From Pseudoflavonifractor phocaeensis (lineage in GTDB: Bacteria; Bacillota; Clostridia; Oscillospirales; Oscillospiraceae): a stretch of DNA of 64,000 bases. The stretch covers positions 1 to 64,000 of the forward strand of contig NZ_JADYUM010000009.1 in NCBI RefSeq assembly GCF_021531815.1. The letters are read 5' to 3'. The notes beneath the pieces are model-generated. The model did not search any database. It was not told the origin of the DNA and was given only the letters and a program-made list of their open reading frames with translations. Position numbers and translations under genes: made by a program. Shown here in pieces: positions 42,250 to 51,464 of this stretch. Each line of letters begins with the position of its first letter. Position 1 is the stretch's first letter.

Positions 42250-43597
42250 GCGGCGGAAGCTGCGCTTCCCCGGGGTGGGCTGGCTCAGCGCCAAGCTGAC
42301 CCGGAAGATGATCTTCATTCTGGTGGCCGCGGCGGTGCTGGGGTGGCTGCTGTCCATCTCCTGGTTTTTGTCCTACCTGGGGCGCTTTGTGGGAGAGAGC
42401 TATGACCAGGTCCTGGAGGAGACACGGGATGAGGCCGGGCAGGTGGCCTCCTTTCTGGAGGGGAGCCAGGGCGGTTTCGAGGGGCTGGAGGAGTATCTGG
42501 AGGAGCGGGAGCTGGGCTGTGCCGTCCGGGACGAGGCGGGAGAGGTCCTGTTCCGCTTCATGCCCCGGGAGTGGGGAGACGCCCAGATCACCGTGCCCTG
42601 CCGGACGGACTTGACCCTGCGGTCGGGGGAGCGGTTGTCGATCTATGTGGAGAGCGCCCCTCTGAGCCGTCAGGACCTGAGCGAGCTGGTGGCAAAGAAG
42701 GCCTTCGCGGGCCTGCTCCTGTTCAATCTGACCCTGTTGCTGCTGGCGGGGGTGCTGCTCTACCTGCTCATCGTCTCACCCATCGTGAGATTACGCCGGA
42801 CCATGCGGGAATATTCGGAGAAGGGGACCCTGCCGCCCCGCAGCGACCGGATGGACGAGGTGGGCAAACTGCAGAACACCTTTGCCGACCTGACGGGAGT
42901 GCTCCGAGCCAAGGAGCAGTCGGAACGGCGGCTCATCGCCTCCATCTCCCACGACATCAAGACCCCGCTGACCTCGGTGCTGGGCTGTTCCGAGCGGCTG
43001 CTGTCCGCCCAGCTCACCCCGGAGAAGGAGGAGCGCTACCTCCAGAACATCCATGACAAGGGGCTTGCCATCAAGTCCATTGTGGACGAGTTTGACGACT
43101 ATCTGGACGCCGGCCTGCGGGACGGGGCGCCCATGGAGCTGATCTCGGTCCAGGCATTGTGCGACGGCCTGGTGCGGGAGTACCGGGAGGAGCTGGAGGA
43201 TACCGGGGTATCCCTGACGGTGCGCTGTACCTGCCCCAACGCGGAGCTGATCTGCAACTGGGCCCACATGCGGCGGTACTTCGGCAACCTCATCGGTAAC
43301 AGCATCCAGCACAGCGGCGCGGAAAAGCTGCGGCTGGAGGTCCTGGTCCGCCAGGAGGGGCGGGAAGTCGTCCTGGAGTTCGGAGATAACGGTACCGGCG
43401 TCCCGGAGGAGCTGCTCCAGCAGATCTTTGAGCCCCTGTATACCTCGGACCGGGGACGGAAGGTGTCCGGCCTGGGTCTGGCCATCTGCCGCAGCATCAT
43501 CCGGGCCCACGGGGGCACCATGTCGGCGGAGAACCGCCCACAGGGCGGACTTTTGGTCCGGGCGGTGCTGCCCTGCGCCGGAGGAGAGCGGAGCTGA
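42239..43597 (+). CDS. Sensor histidine kinase
   Basis: 452-aa membrane kinase. TM1 about 23-48, external sensor about 49-155, TM2 about 156-178, HAMP 179-230. Phosphorylated His238 (ASISHDIKTPLTSVLG), then ATPase domain with N box GNLIGNSIQHSG, G1 GDNGTGVPEEL and a G2 region RKVSGLGLAICRSI. The GTG start at 42239 is 8 bases after GGGAGG, inside the regulator gene. Senses an envelope signal, perhaps the compound handled by the neighbouring exporter. Confidence 0.93.
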   Translation: MDTERRKLRFPGVGWLSAKLTRKMIFILVAAAVLGWLLSISWFLSYLGRFVGESYDQVLEETRDEAGQVASFLEGSQGGFEGLEEYLEERELGCAVRDEAGEVLFRFMPREWGDAQITVPCRTDLTLRSGERLSIYVESAPLSRQDLSELVAKKAFAGLLLFNLTLLLLAGVLLYLLIVSPIVRLRRTMREYSEKGTLPPRSDRMDEVGKLQNTFADLTGVLRAKEQSERRLIASISHDIKTPLTSVLGCSERLLSAQLTPEKEERYLQNIHDKGLAIKSIVDEFDDYLDAGLRDGAPMELISVQALCDGLVREYREELEDTGVSLTVRCTCPNAELICNWAHMRRYFGNLIGNSIQHSGAEKLRLEVLVRQEGREVVLEFGDNGTGVPEELLQQIFEPLYTSDRGRKVSGLGLAICRSIIRAHGGTMSAENRPQGGLLVRAVLPCAGGERS

Positions 43598-43628
43598 GGG
43601 CGGAACGTCCGCAGGCAGTGCTATTCTG

Positions 43629-43904
43629 CCGGTGTACATTGGAAACACCGGATGGATTTGGACAGACAGACAGTGAGAAAGCGGCTGGGATCATGCGATC
43701 CCGGCCGCTTCAGCTTGTCAATAAACCCTGATCCTTTAAGGATTCGGAGGGAAGGATAGTTTGAAAGGGAACCGTCAGGGTTCCCTTTCTTTTCAATCAG
43801 TACAAATTTGAAAACATTTTTTAATGTTTTCAAATTTGCTCAGGCTGTCGAAAAAGCTTTTTCGACAGCCTGAAGCGGCTGGGATCATACGATCCCAGCC
43901 GCTT
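43629..43904. repeat. Array of six hairpins, two of them near-identical
   Basis: Gene-free 337-bp gap (43598-43934). Stems: 43629-43651, 43679-43710, 43763-43789, 43803-43838 (16-bp AT-rich arms), 43841-43872 (perfect 32-bp palindrome), 43873-43904. The second and sixth are the same 32-bp sequence apart from two bases (AAGCGGCTGGGATC arms), in direct orientation, 194 bp apart. The last is followed by TTTTTT and the third by TTTTC, so some act as terminators for the kinase and the converging gene. Confidence 0.8.
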
Positions 43905-43934
43905 TTTTGGGTTAAGCTGATGTAAACTGTGTCA

Positions 43935-44387
43935 TTATCCCACCCGGACCTTGACCACGCATTTGCGGCAGGGGACGGGAGCGCCGTCCACGGCGATGCA
44001 GGGGGCGTGGGCGTCTCCTGGGAACAGGACGGCGAACTTGTCTCCGGCGAGGGTGATCTCATCCACGGGGCCGTGGTAGAACCAGATGTCGCCCTCGGGG
44101 CGGGCCTCCACCAATTCGGTCATGTCCTCCAGCGCACCCACGCCGATCTTCTCCTGGCCGGAGATCAAAAACTGGATGTCCGCGTACTTCTTGTGGGCCT
44201 CGGGGGAGTCGTTGACCTCCTTGGTGTCATAGCTCTGGAGGAGGAAGAACAGGTCGTCCCCCGCCACTTCGTGCCGGCCGTCCTCCAGCTTGGAAAAATC
44301 CGTGTCCCGCAGCAGCTCCAGGCCGCGGTAGACGCCGGGGTGGATGCCCTTGTAGGCCTCCAGGTGCTTCAGACTGTCATAGATCAT
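43935..44387 (-). CDS. YhcH/YjgK/YiaL family protein
   Basis: 150-aa cupin-like protein of the YhcH/YjgK/YiaL (DUF386) family, members of which occur with sialic acid and uronate catabolism genes and may be sugar mutarotases or isomerases. Recognisable blocks: KYADIQFLISGQEKIGV, DIWFYHGPVDEI, GDKFAVLFPGDAHAPCI with the conserved metal-binding His. ATG 44387 has GGAGAG upstream. Stand-alone here; conceivably linked in function to the TRAP/lyase operon far upstream, but nothing in the sequence proves it. Confidence 0.88.
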   Translation of the reverse strand: MIYDSLKHLEAYKGIHPGVYRGLELLRDTDFSKLEDGRHEVAGDDLFFLLQSYDTKEVNDSPEAHKKYADIQFLISGQEKIGVGALEDMTELVEARPEGDIWFYHGPVDEITLAGDKFAVLFPGDAHAPCIAVDGAPVPCRKCVVKVRVG

Positions 44388-44594
44388 GATGTATCTCTCC
44401 TTTTTGCAGTGTGACGCGCGGGTATGGCGCGGAAGATATGTTGTCGGCATTATTATACTACCGCCGGGCGCTCTGCCGCAAGAGAAGAAAGAGATCCGGG
44501 GCAAAATATGGTGGCGGAGAAAAAACTATGATATAATAAAAACAACACACATGCTCTGTCTGCCCGGAAGGCGGGGACAGGGAGAGGAGGCAAT

Positions 44595-45929
44595 ATGGAC
44601 GTTCAGAAGCTGTACCGGTCCAAGCTGCGCACGCCGGAGGAGGCGGTCCGGGCGGTAAAAAGCGGAGACTGGGTGGATTACACCACCAATGTGGGGTTTC
44701 CCACTCTGCTGGATGCCGCTCTGGCCAAGCGGAAGGACGAGCTGAGGGATGTGAAGATCCGGGGCAACCTGCTCTTCGGTCCCATCCGGGCGGTGGAGTG
44801 CGACCCGGAGCGGGAGCACTTTATCTACAACAGCTGGCACTGCTCCGCCTATGAGCGGAAGCTGTGCGACCGGGGACTGTGCAACTACATCCCCATGATT
44901 TTTCGGAACTTGGTGGCCTACTACCGCCATTTCCTGTCGGTGAATGTGGCCATGATGTGCGTCACCCCCATGGACAAGCACGGCTACTTCAACCTGTCCT
45001 GCGCCACCGGCGTGGCCAAAGGGATCCTGGATGACGCGGACATTGTGATCCTGGAGGTCAATGAGAATCTGCCCCGGCTCTACGGCATGTACGACGAGTG
45101 CATCCACATCAGCCAGGTGGACTATGTGGTGGAGGGCCCTCACGGCCCCCTGCCCCAGTTCCCCATTGACGAGCCCACCCCCGAGGACGTTCAGATCGCC
45201 GACCACATCCTGCCCTATATCGTGGACGGGGCCACCATCCAGCTGGGCATCGGCGGGATGCCCGACGTGGTGGGGGCCCGGCTGGCCCAGTCGGACCTGA
45301 AGGACCTGGGAATGCACACGGAGCTGTGCTCCGACGCCTACTATGAGCTGTTCCAGGCGGGCAAGCTGACCAACGCCAAAAAGGCCCACTTCCGGGGCAA
45401 GGGAATGGCGGGCATCGTCTTCGGCAGCCAGAAATTATATGACTGGGTGGACCAGAATCCCAGCATCATGATCGCCCCCCTGGAGTACGTCAACGCCCCG
45501 GCCACCATCGCCCAGCTGGACAATATGGTGTCCATCAACAACTGTATCGCCGTGGACCTGTACGGCCAGATCTGCGCTGAGAGCGCCGGCCTGCGCCACA
45601 TCAGCGGCACCGGGGGACAGCTGGACTATGTGACAGGGGCGGCCATGGCCCGGGGCGGAAAGGCCTTTATCTGCATGACCTCCTACTTTGTCAACAAGGA
45701 GGGGGTGCGGCAGTCCCGTATCCTGCCCCACTTCGGGGGCGACATCGTCACCGCGCCTCGGAGCCAGGCCCACTTCATCGTCACCGAGTACGGGGCGGTG
45801 AACCTGGCGGGGCGCAGCACCTGGGAGCGGGCGGAGATGCTGGTGTCCATCGCCCACCCGGATTTCCGGGATGAGCTGATCCGGGCGGCGGAGGCTCAGA
45901 AGATCTGGCGGTGGTCCAATAAGCGGTAA
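44595..45929 (+). CDS. Acetyl-CoA hydrolase/4-hydroxybutyrate or butyryl CoA-transferase family
   Basis: 444-aa CoA-transferase of the family including butyryl-CoA:acetate (but) and 4-hydroxybutyrate CoA-transferases of gut butyrate producers. Likely catalytic Glu243 in GMHTELCSDAYYELF, CoA-binding GIGGMPD loop at 220-224 and GTGGQLDYVTGAAMARGGKA near the end. Length fits the family (about 440-450). The ATG follows GGAGAGGAGG. A TATAAT at 44532-44537 precedes it; the -35 box is unclear. No butyrate-pathway genes are adjacent, so the acyl substrate is open. Confidence 0.85.
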   Translation: MDVQKLYRSKLRTPEEAVRAVKSGDWVDYTTNVGFPTLLDAALAKRKDELRDVKIRGNLLFGPIRAVECDPEREHFIYNSWHCSAYERKLCDRGLCNYIPMIFRNLVAYYRHFLSVNVAMMCVTPMDKHGYFNLSCATGVAKGILDDADIVILEVNENLPRLYGMYDECIHISQVDYVVEGPHGPLPQFPIDEPTPEDVQIADHILPYIVDGATIQLGIGGMPDVVGARLAQSDLKDLGMHTELCSDAYYELFQAGKLTNAKKAHFRGKGMAGIVFGSQKLYDWVDQNPSIMIAPLEYVNAPATIAQLDNMVSINNCIAVDLYGQICAESAGLRHISGTGGQLDYVTGAAMARGGKAFICMTSYFVNKEGVRQSRILPHFGGDIVTAPRSQAHFIVTEYGAVNLAGRSTWERAEMLVSIAHPDFRDELIRAAEAQKIWRWSNKR

Positions 45930-45934
45930 GATAG

Positions 45935-45976
45935 AAAAAAGGTCCCTGCTTGCGTCAGCAAGCAGGGACCTTTTTT
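45935..45976. terminator. Bidirectional terminator
   Basis: Perfect 19-bp stem including A6 and T6 (45935-45953, 45958-45976) between the CoA-transferase gene and convergent livF. Confidence 0.92.
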
Positions 45977-45993
45977 GTCGGACAGAAATTGGG

Positions 45994-46704
45994 TCAGCCG
46001 CCCAGGTAGGCTTTTTTGACGGCCTCGTCCTCCAGCAGCTCCTCGCCGGAGCCGGTGGTGACGATCTTGCCCGTCTCCAGCACATAGCCCCGGTGGGCCA
46101 CGGAGAGGGCCATCTGGGCGTTCTGCTCCACCAGCAGGATGGTGGTGCCGTGGCGGTTCAGCTCCTGGACGATGTCGAAGATCTGCTCCACCAGGATGGG
46201 AGCCAGACCCATGGAGGGCTCATCCAGCATCAGCAGGTTGGGTTTGGACATCAGGGCCCGGCCCATGGCCAGCATCTGCTGCTCGCCGCCGGACAGGGTG
46301 CCGGCGATCTGGCGGCGGCGCTCCTTCAGCCGGGGGAAGCGCTCGTACACATCGGCGATGCTGGCCGCGATCTCCGCCTTGGGGCGGGTGAAGGCGCCCA
46401 TCTCCAGGTTCTCCTCCACGGTCATCTGCAGAAAGACCTGGCGTCCCTCGGGGACCAGGGCCAGACCCTTGGTGACGATTTTGTGGGCGGGGATGCTGCC
46501 CAGCTTCTCCCCCATAAACTCGATGGAACCGGTACGGGAGGAGAGCAGTCCGGACACCGTCTTCAGGATGGTGGACTTGCCGGCGCCGTTGGCGCCGATG
46601 AGGGTGACTACCTCGCCCTGGTTGACCTCGAAGGAGACGTTCTTAATGGCGTGGATGGCTCCGTAGTAGACGTTGATGTCCTCCACTTTCAGCACAGTGC
46701 TCAT
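45994..46704 (-). CDS. livF: Branched-chain amino acid ABC transporter ATPase LivF
   Basis: 236-aa ATPase of the HAAT importer. Walker A GANGAGKST, signature LSGGEQQML, Walker B LLMLDEPSMGLAP, the LivF-specific EGRQVFLQMTVEENLEMGA block. ATG overlaps the livG stop by 4 bases (ATGA). Last gene of livJHMGF. Confidence 0.96.
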   Translation of the reverse strand: MSTVLKVEDINVYYGAIHAIKNVSFEVNQGEVVTLIGANGAGKSTILKTVSGLLSSRTGSIEFMGEKLGSIPAHKIVTKGLALVPEGRQVFLQMTVEENLEMGAFTRPKAEIAASIADVYERFPRLKERRRQIAGTLSGGEQQMLAMGRALMSKPNLLMLDEPSMGLAPILVEQIFDIVQELNRHGTTILLVEQNAQMALSVAHRGYVLETGKIVTTGSGEELLEDEAVKKAYLGG

Positions 46705-47561
46705 TTCTTGGCGCCTCCCTTCTTCTGGCTGCCCAGGTAAGCCTCGATGACCTTGGGATTGGCCTGGATCTCCTCGGCGGTGCCCTTGGCGATGATCTGG
46801 CCGAAGTTCAGAACGCAGATGCCCTCACAGATGCCCATGACCAAGCTCATGTCGTGCTCGATGAGCATGATAGCGATGTGGAAGGTGTCCCGGATCTTGA
46901 CGATGTTCTCCATCAGCTCGGCGGTCTCAGAGGGATTCATGCCGGCGGCGGGCTCGTCCAGGAGCAGCAGGGAGGGATTGGTGGCCAGAGCCCGGACGAT
47001 CTCCAGCCGGCGCTGGGCGCCGTAGGGCAGGGAGCCCGCCTGATGGCCCGCCAGGTCCTGCATGCCGAAGATGGACAGCAGTTCCAGGGCGCTCTCATGG
47101 GCCAGCTTCTCCTGCTTCCAATACTTGGGCAGGCGGAGGATGCCGTCCCACATGGGGTAGCGGATCTGGTTGTGGAGGCCGATCTTCACGTTGTCCTCCA
47201 CAGACAGGTTGTTGAACAGGCGGATGTTCTGGAAGGTACGGGCGATGCCCGCCTGGTTGACCTGGGCGGTGGACATGCCGTGGGTGTCCTTGCCGTTGAG
47301 GAGGATGGTGCCCCGGGTGGGCTGGTACACCTTGGTCAGCAGGTTGAACACCGTGGTCTTGCCCGCGCCGTTGGGGCCGATGAGGCCGGCGATCTCGGAG
47401 GGGCCCACGGTGATGTTGAACTCGTTGACGGCGGTAAGGCCGCCGAAGTCGATGCCCAGGTGCTGGCACTCCAGCACCGGCAGCTTGCCCAGGTCCCGCT
47501 CGGGGACGATGGAGTGGCTGGGCACCGGTACCATTTTGGGCTTTTCAAACTGCTTTGCCAT
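46701..47561 (-). CDS. livG: Branched-chain amino acid ABC transporter ATPase LivG
   Basis: 286-aa ATPase partner of LivF. Walker A GPNGAGKTT, the ARTFQNIRLFNNLSVEDNV block, Walker B LLLLDEPAAGMNP. The usual signature LSGGQ is changed to LPYGAQRRLE, as is common in LivG. An N-terminal extension of about 28 residues precedes the ATPase domain. Start shares one base with the livM stop (TGATG). Confidence 0.96.
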   Translation of the reverse strand: MAKQFEKPKMVPVPSHSIVPERDLGKLPVLECQHLGIDFGGLTAVNEFNITVGPSEIAGLIGPNGAGKTTVFNLLTKVYQPTRGTILLNGKDTHGMSTAQVNQAGIARTFQNIRLFNNLSVEDNVKIGLHNQIRYPMWDGILRLPKYWKQEKLAHESALELLSIFGMQDLAGHQAGSLPYGAQRRLEIVRALATNPSLLLLDEPAAGMNPSETAELMENIVKIRDTFHIAIMLIEHDMSLVMGICEGICVLNFGQIIAKGTAEEIQANPKVIEAYLGSQKKGGAKK

Positions 47562-48637
47562 CAGCGGGCGCCTCCTTTCCGCTTAAACAGGCCCAGGAAC
47601 TTCGACCGCAGAGAGGCGAAGAAGATCCGGGAAGTTTCGTTGTTGGTGGCCAGCATGACCAGGATCAGCACGATGGCGTACACCAGCATCCGGTACTGGT
47701 CCAGATTCAGCTTGCGCAGGAACTCGGGCAGCACCGTGAGGAAGGCGGCGGCCACGATGGAGCCCCGGATGTTGCCCAGGCCGCCCAGCACCACGAAGAC
47801 CAGCACCAGGATGGAGGTGTTGAAATCGAACTTCTTGGCGGCCAGAGAGGAGTAGTTCATGGCGTACAGGGCGCCGGCGGCGCCGGCCAGGACGGCGGAG
47901 GTGACGAAGGCCATCAGCTTGTACTTGGTGACCTGGATGCCTACGGACTCGGCGGCGATTCGGTTGTCCCGGAGGGCCATGACCGCCCGGCCCGCCCGGC
48001 TGTTCACCAGGTTCAGCACCACGGTGAGGGCGATCAGCACCAGAATGAAGCCGGCGGTAAAGGAGGAGAGCTTCACATTGGTGGTAACGCCCATGGGGCC
48101 CTTGAGGATGGCGCGGCCGCCCGCGGCCAGACCCAGCGCCGCCTCGTTGGTGATGGAGAAGCGCAGGCCGGTCTCATCGATGCCCACGTAGAGGATGTTG
48201 ATGATGTTTTTGATGATCTCGCCGAAGGCCAGGGTGACGATGGCCAGGTAGTCGCCCTGGAGGCGGAGTACCGGCACGCCCACGATGAAGCCGGCCAAAC
48301 CGGCCAGCACGGCGCCCACCACCATGGCCACGGCCAGACGGACGGGACCGGAGGGGATAGCCTCCTGAAGGGACAGGGAGACCACCACGCCGGAGAAGGC
48401 GCCCACGCTCATAAAGCCCGCGTGGCCCAGGGACAGCTCGCCGGAGAAGCCCACCACCAGGTTCAGGGAGATGGCCATGGTGATGTAGGCGCAGATGGGC
48501 ACCAGCTGGCCCTGGATGGAGGGGGACACCATGCCCCCGGCGTTGAGGACCTGGATGATCAGGTAAGCGGCGATGACGATGCCGTAGGTGACGGCGTTGT
48601 TCACCAGCTTTTTGCGGGAGGGGGAGAGTTGTTTCAT
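47561..48637 (-). CDS. livM: Branched-chain amino acid ABC transporter permease LivM
   Basis: 358-aa permease with about nine to ten helices; SGELSLGHAGFMSVGAFSG is the family mark. The ATG at 48637 is chosen (GAGGTGG about 7 bases upstream) over an upstream GTG at 48661 that lacks a site. Ends with the basic KFLGLFKRK tail. Central gene of the liv operon. Confidence 0.94.
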   Translation of the reverse strand: MKQLSPSRKKLVNNAVTYGIVIAAYLIIQVLNAGGMVSPSIQGQLVPICAYITMAISLNLVVGFSGELSLGHAGFMSVGAFSGVVVSLSLQEAIPSGPVRLAVAMVVGAVLAGLAGFIVGVPVLRLQGDYLAIVTLAFGEIIKNIINILYVGIDETGLRFSITNEAALGLAAGGRAILKGPMGVTTNVKLSSFTAGFILVLIALTVVLNLVNSRAGRAVMALRDNRIAAESVGIQVTKYKLMAFVTSAVLAGAAGALYAMNYSSLAAKKFDFNTSILVLVFVVLGGLGNIRGSIVAAAFLTVLPEFLRKLNLDQYRMLVYAIVLILVMLATNNETSRIFFASLRSKFLGLFKRKGGAR

Positions 48638-48647
48638 GCCGGCCACC

Positions 48648-49562
48648 TCACACTTTCTCACGGACGGTCTTGCCCAGCAGTCCGGTGGGCTTGACCAGCA
48701 GCACTACGATGAGGACGGCGAATACCACGGCGTCGGAGATCTGGGTGTTGAAGGCCTTGGCGAAGATCTCGATGACGCCCAGGAGGATGCCGCCTAGGAA
48801 GGCCCCGGGGATGGAGCCGATGCCGCCGAAGACGGCGGCGGTGAAGGCCTTGATGCCGGGCAGGGAGCCGGTGGTGGGCATCAGGGTCTGGTAGCTGGAG
48901 CATAGCAGCACGCCGGCGATGGCGGCCAGGGCGGAGCCGATGGCGAAGGTCATGGAGATGGTGAAATTCACGTCGATGCCCATGAGCTGGGCGGCGGCCT
49001 TGTCCTCGGAGCAGGCCCGCATGGCCTTGCCCATCTTGGTCTTGCCGGTGAACAGGGTCAGCCCCACCATGATGACCACGCACATCAGCACGGTGAACAT
49101 GGCCACATAGGTGATGGTCAGTCCGCCGTCAAAGAGGGTGATGCCCGTCTTCATCTCTCCGGTGGCCTTGTCCTGGAAGGCGAAGAAGGTGGGGAAGACC
49201 TTGGGGTCGGACTTCCACAGCAGCAGGGCGCTGTTCTGGAGGAAATAGCTCATGCCGATGGCGGTGATGAGGACGGCCAGAGAGGGGGCCTGGCGCAGGG
49301 GCTTATAGGCCAGCCGCTCGATGGTGATGCCCAGAACGGTGCACACCACCATGGCCAGCAGGGCGCCCAGAATGGGATGCAGGCCGAAATTCTGGGTGGC
49401 AAAGAAGCAGATGTAGGCGCCCACCATAATGACGTCGCCGTGGGCGAAGTTGAGCATTTTCGCGATGCCGTAGACCATGGTGTAGCCCAGGGCGATGATG
49501 GCGTAGACACTGCCCAGGCTGATGCCGTTGACCAAATTGCTCAAAAGGCTCAAACCACTCAC
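48648..49562 (-). CDS. livH: Branched-chain amino acid ABC transporter permease LivH
   Basis: 304-aa permease, about eight helices, with GYTMVYGIAKMLNFAHGDVI as the LivH signature and AAVFGGIGSIPGAFLGG near the end. The GTG at 49562 abuts the AGAGGTGA site; a TTG a few codons later would be better spaced, so the true start may be up to three codons downstream. Separated from livJ by 189 bp containing a strong hairpin. Confidence 0.93.
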   Translation of the reverse strand: MSGLSLLSNLVNGISLGSVYAIIALGYTMVYGIAKMLNFAHGDVIMVGAYICFFATQNFGLHPILGALLAMVVCTVLGITIERLAYKPLRQAPSLAVLITAIGMSYFLQNSALLLWKSDPKVFPTFFAFQDKATGEMKTGITLFDGGLTITYVAMFTVLMCVVIMVGLTLFTGKTKMGKAMRACSEDKAAAQLMGIDVNFTISMTFAIGSALAAIAGVLLCSSYQTLMPTTGSLPGIKAFTAAVFGGIGSIPGAFLGGILLGVIEIFAKAFNTQISDAVVFAVLIVVLLVKPTGLLGKTVREKV

Positions 49563-49695
49563 CTCTTTCTCTAAAATATCAAACGTTGTGCCCCTCTGCG
49601 CCCGGCGGAGAGAGACAACCCGAATGGCAGAAACACCGGCGTCCCCAAGAAGGGCACGCAGATGTTTCCGCCATCCGGAACGATTACGGAAATGG

Positions 49696-49729
49696 CGCGG
49701 GGCTGCCGGGAAACTCCGGCAGCCCCGCG
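49696..49729. promoter_or_regulatory. Stem-loop between livJ and livH
   Basis: Perfect 14-bp GC-rich inverted repeat (49696-49709, 49716-49729) downstream of livJ with no T tract. It likely uncouples high expression of the binding protein from the permease/ATPase genes. Confidence 0.75.
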
Positions 49730-49751
49730 AACAGACATTTTTCAGGGGGGC

Positions 49752-50960
49752 TTACTGGGTCACGTACACGCCGCCCTCGACCTTGACCACCACGGGGGCC
49801 TTGGAGACCTCGCCGGCGGTGGACCAGCTCATGCCGGAGCCGGTCAGGCCGTCCACGCTGAAGCTGCTGTCGGTGAAGGTGGCAATCAGCTTTTCGCAGA
49901 TGTCGGCGGCGCTCATGTCGGTGGTGACGCCGGCCTTGAGGCAGGCCTCATAGATGGCGTACATACAGTCATAGCCGTCGGCGGCGAACTGGTTGGGGAT
50001 GCTGCCGTAGGCGTCCTGATAGGCCTTGACGAAGTTGACGGTGCGGTCGTCGGAACCCCAGGCGTTGAAGGGGGTCATCAGCATCAGGCCCTCGGCCAGG
50101 GACTTGTCAAAGCCCTCCAGATCCAGGATGCCGTCCATGCCGTCGCAGCCGAAGAAGATGGGAGCGTAGTTCATGGTCTTGGCCTGGTTCAGGATCAGAG
50201 AAGCGGGGGTGTAGTAGATGGGCATGAACACCAGGTCGGCGCCGGCGTTCTTGGCGGAGTTCAGCTGGACGGTGAAGTCGGTGTTGCTGTCGTCGGGGAA
50301 GGTCTCCACAGCCACCACGTCCAGCCCGATGGCGTCGGCCTGAGCCTGGAAGGCGTTGTAGATGCCGGTGGAGTAGGCGTCACCGTTGTTGTAGATGACG
50401 GCGACCTTGGTGCCCAGGCCGTTCTCCTTGATGTAGCTGGCGGCGGTGGTGCCCTGGTTGGGGTCGGTGAAGCAGACCTGGAACACGTTGTCCTTGCCGG
50501 CAGTGACGTCGGCGGAGGAAGCGGAGGGAGTCAGCTGGAAGATCCGGTCGCTGAAGGACTCGGCGGCCACGGCCACGCAGGAGCCGGTGGTGGTGCAGCC
50601 GTAGAGCACCTGGATGCCGTCGCCCTTGAGCTTGTTGTAGGCGTTGACGCCCTTCTCGGCGTCGGCTTCGTCGTCCTGGAAGTCCAGGGACAGCTGGAGG
50701 CCGCCCTTGGCGTTGATCTCCTGAACGGCGATCTCAGCGCCCTGCTTGGTGGCGATGCCGTACACGGCGGCGCCGCCGGTCAGGGGGCCGATACCGCCGA
50801 TCTTCAGGACGCCGGCCTCGGCGGAAGCGCTGGCGGAAGAGGCGGAAGCGGCGGCGTTGGAAGCAGCGGTGCCGGAGCTGGCGGACTTGCTGCCGCCGCA
50901 GCCGGCCAGCAGGCTGACGCACATGGCGCCGGCCAGGAGCATGGCAAGATACTTTTTCAT
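49752..50960 (-). CDS. livJ: Branched-chain amino acid-binding lipoprotein LivJ-type
   Basis: 402-aa type I periplasmic-binding-fold lipoprotein. Signal with lipobox MLLAGAMCVSLLAGCGGS (lipidated Cys about 20), Ser/Ala-rich linker to about 48, then the binding domain starting VLKIGGIGPLTGGAAVYGIA. ATG at 50960 is 9 bases after AGGAGG; an ATG two codons upstream is only 3 away. Binds Leu/Ile/Val or another aliphatic or aromatic amino acid for LivHMGF. Expressed from a consensus promoter at 51081-51053. Confidence 0.94.
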   Translation of the reverse strand: MKKYLAMLLAGAMCVSLLAGCGGSKSASSGTAASNAAASASSASASAEAGVLKIGGIGPLTGGAAVYGIATKQGAEIAVQEINAKGGLQLSLDFQDDEADAEKGVNAYNKLKGDGIQVLYGCTTTGSCVAVAAESFSDRIFQLTPSASSADVTAGKDNVFQVCFTDPNQGTTAASYIKENGLGTKVAVIYNNGDAYSTGIYNAFQAQADAIGLDVVAVETFPDDSNTDFTVQLNSAKNAGADLVFMPIYYTPASLILNQAKTMNYAPIFFGCDGMDGILDLEGFDKSLAEGLMLMTPFNAWGSDDRTVNFVKAYQDAYGSIPNQFAADGYDCMYAIYEACLKAGVTTDMSAADICEKLIATFTDSSFSVDGLTGSGMSWSTAGEVSKAPVVVKVEGGVYVTQ

Positions 50961-51052
50961 ATTCATTTACCTCCTTGAATGAAAGCCAAGCGGGTCTGGA
51001 GCGGCCCGCGGACCTGAAAGAACCCGCCGGGGATTTTTCAGGGTTGGTGCCC

Positions 51053-51081
51053 ATTATAGGGAGGAAAAAGACAAATGTCAA
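51053..51081 (-). promoter_or_regulatory. livJ promoter
   Basis: Minus strand: TTGACA (51081-51076), 17-base spacer, TATAAT (51058-51053). Confidence 0.88.
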
Positions 51082-51419
51082 TCGTAAAAATACACAAGCC
51101 GACGCCGGAACAGAAAGAAGAAAAAGTGACGAGAAAAGAAAGAAAAAGGTTAAAATTCGAAAAACATGTTCTAAAATAGCTGAAAAGAGAGAAAAAACGG
51201 ACTTTTTGTGAGAACGGGAACAGGAGGGGTGGGAAAAGAATATAAACTATGATACAATTGAAAAGGGGAAAACCTGAAAAAAACAAAATGGAGGGATTCC
51301 TGTGCAAAATGACGGGAAGACTTCTGAAAGTAACGAAAATTTTTCGGAGAAAAAGGAAAAAACGCTGGGGCCGTAGGGAGCAGGACCATGAGATCCAACG
51401 GAGACGGGGCGTGCGGGAC
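51082..51419. other. A-rich intergenic stretch without a gene
   Basis: About 340 bp, strongly purine/A-rich on the plus strand (runs such as GAAAGAAGAAAAAG), quite unlike the GC-rich flanks. A short basic open frame (51249-51461) runs over the rib promoter and is not believable as a gene. It probably serves as an upstream region for the two divergent promoters. Confidence 0.6.
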
Positions 51420-51448
51420 TTGACAGGTGGGACGGATGAGATTATAAT
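51420..51448 (+). promoter_or_regulatory. Promoter of the rib operon
   Basis: TTGACA (51420-51425), 17-base spacer, TATAAT (51443-51448), 17 bases before the riboswitch. Confidence 0.92.
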
Positions 51449-51464
51449 GCAGGAAAATTGAACC

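Noticed and set aside
43629-43904. CRISPR array
   Set aside because: Repeats are palindromes of different sequence with only one pair alike; there is no regular repeat-spacer pattern and no cas genes.
49586-49786. Plus-strand short frames between livH and livJ
   Set aside because: No ribosome sites and low-complexity sense; the interval is explained by the intercistronic hairpin.
51249-51461. Short basic open frame in the A-rich gap before the rib operon
   Set aside because: No good ribosome site, very Arg/Lys-rich, and it covers the rib -35 and -10 boxes.
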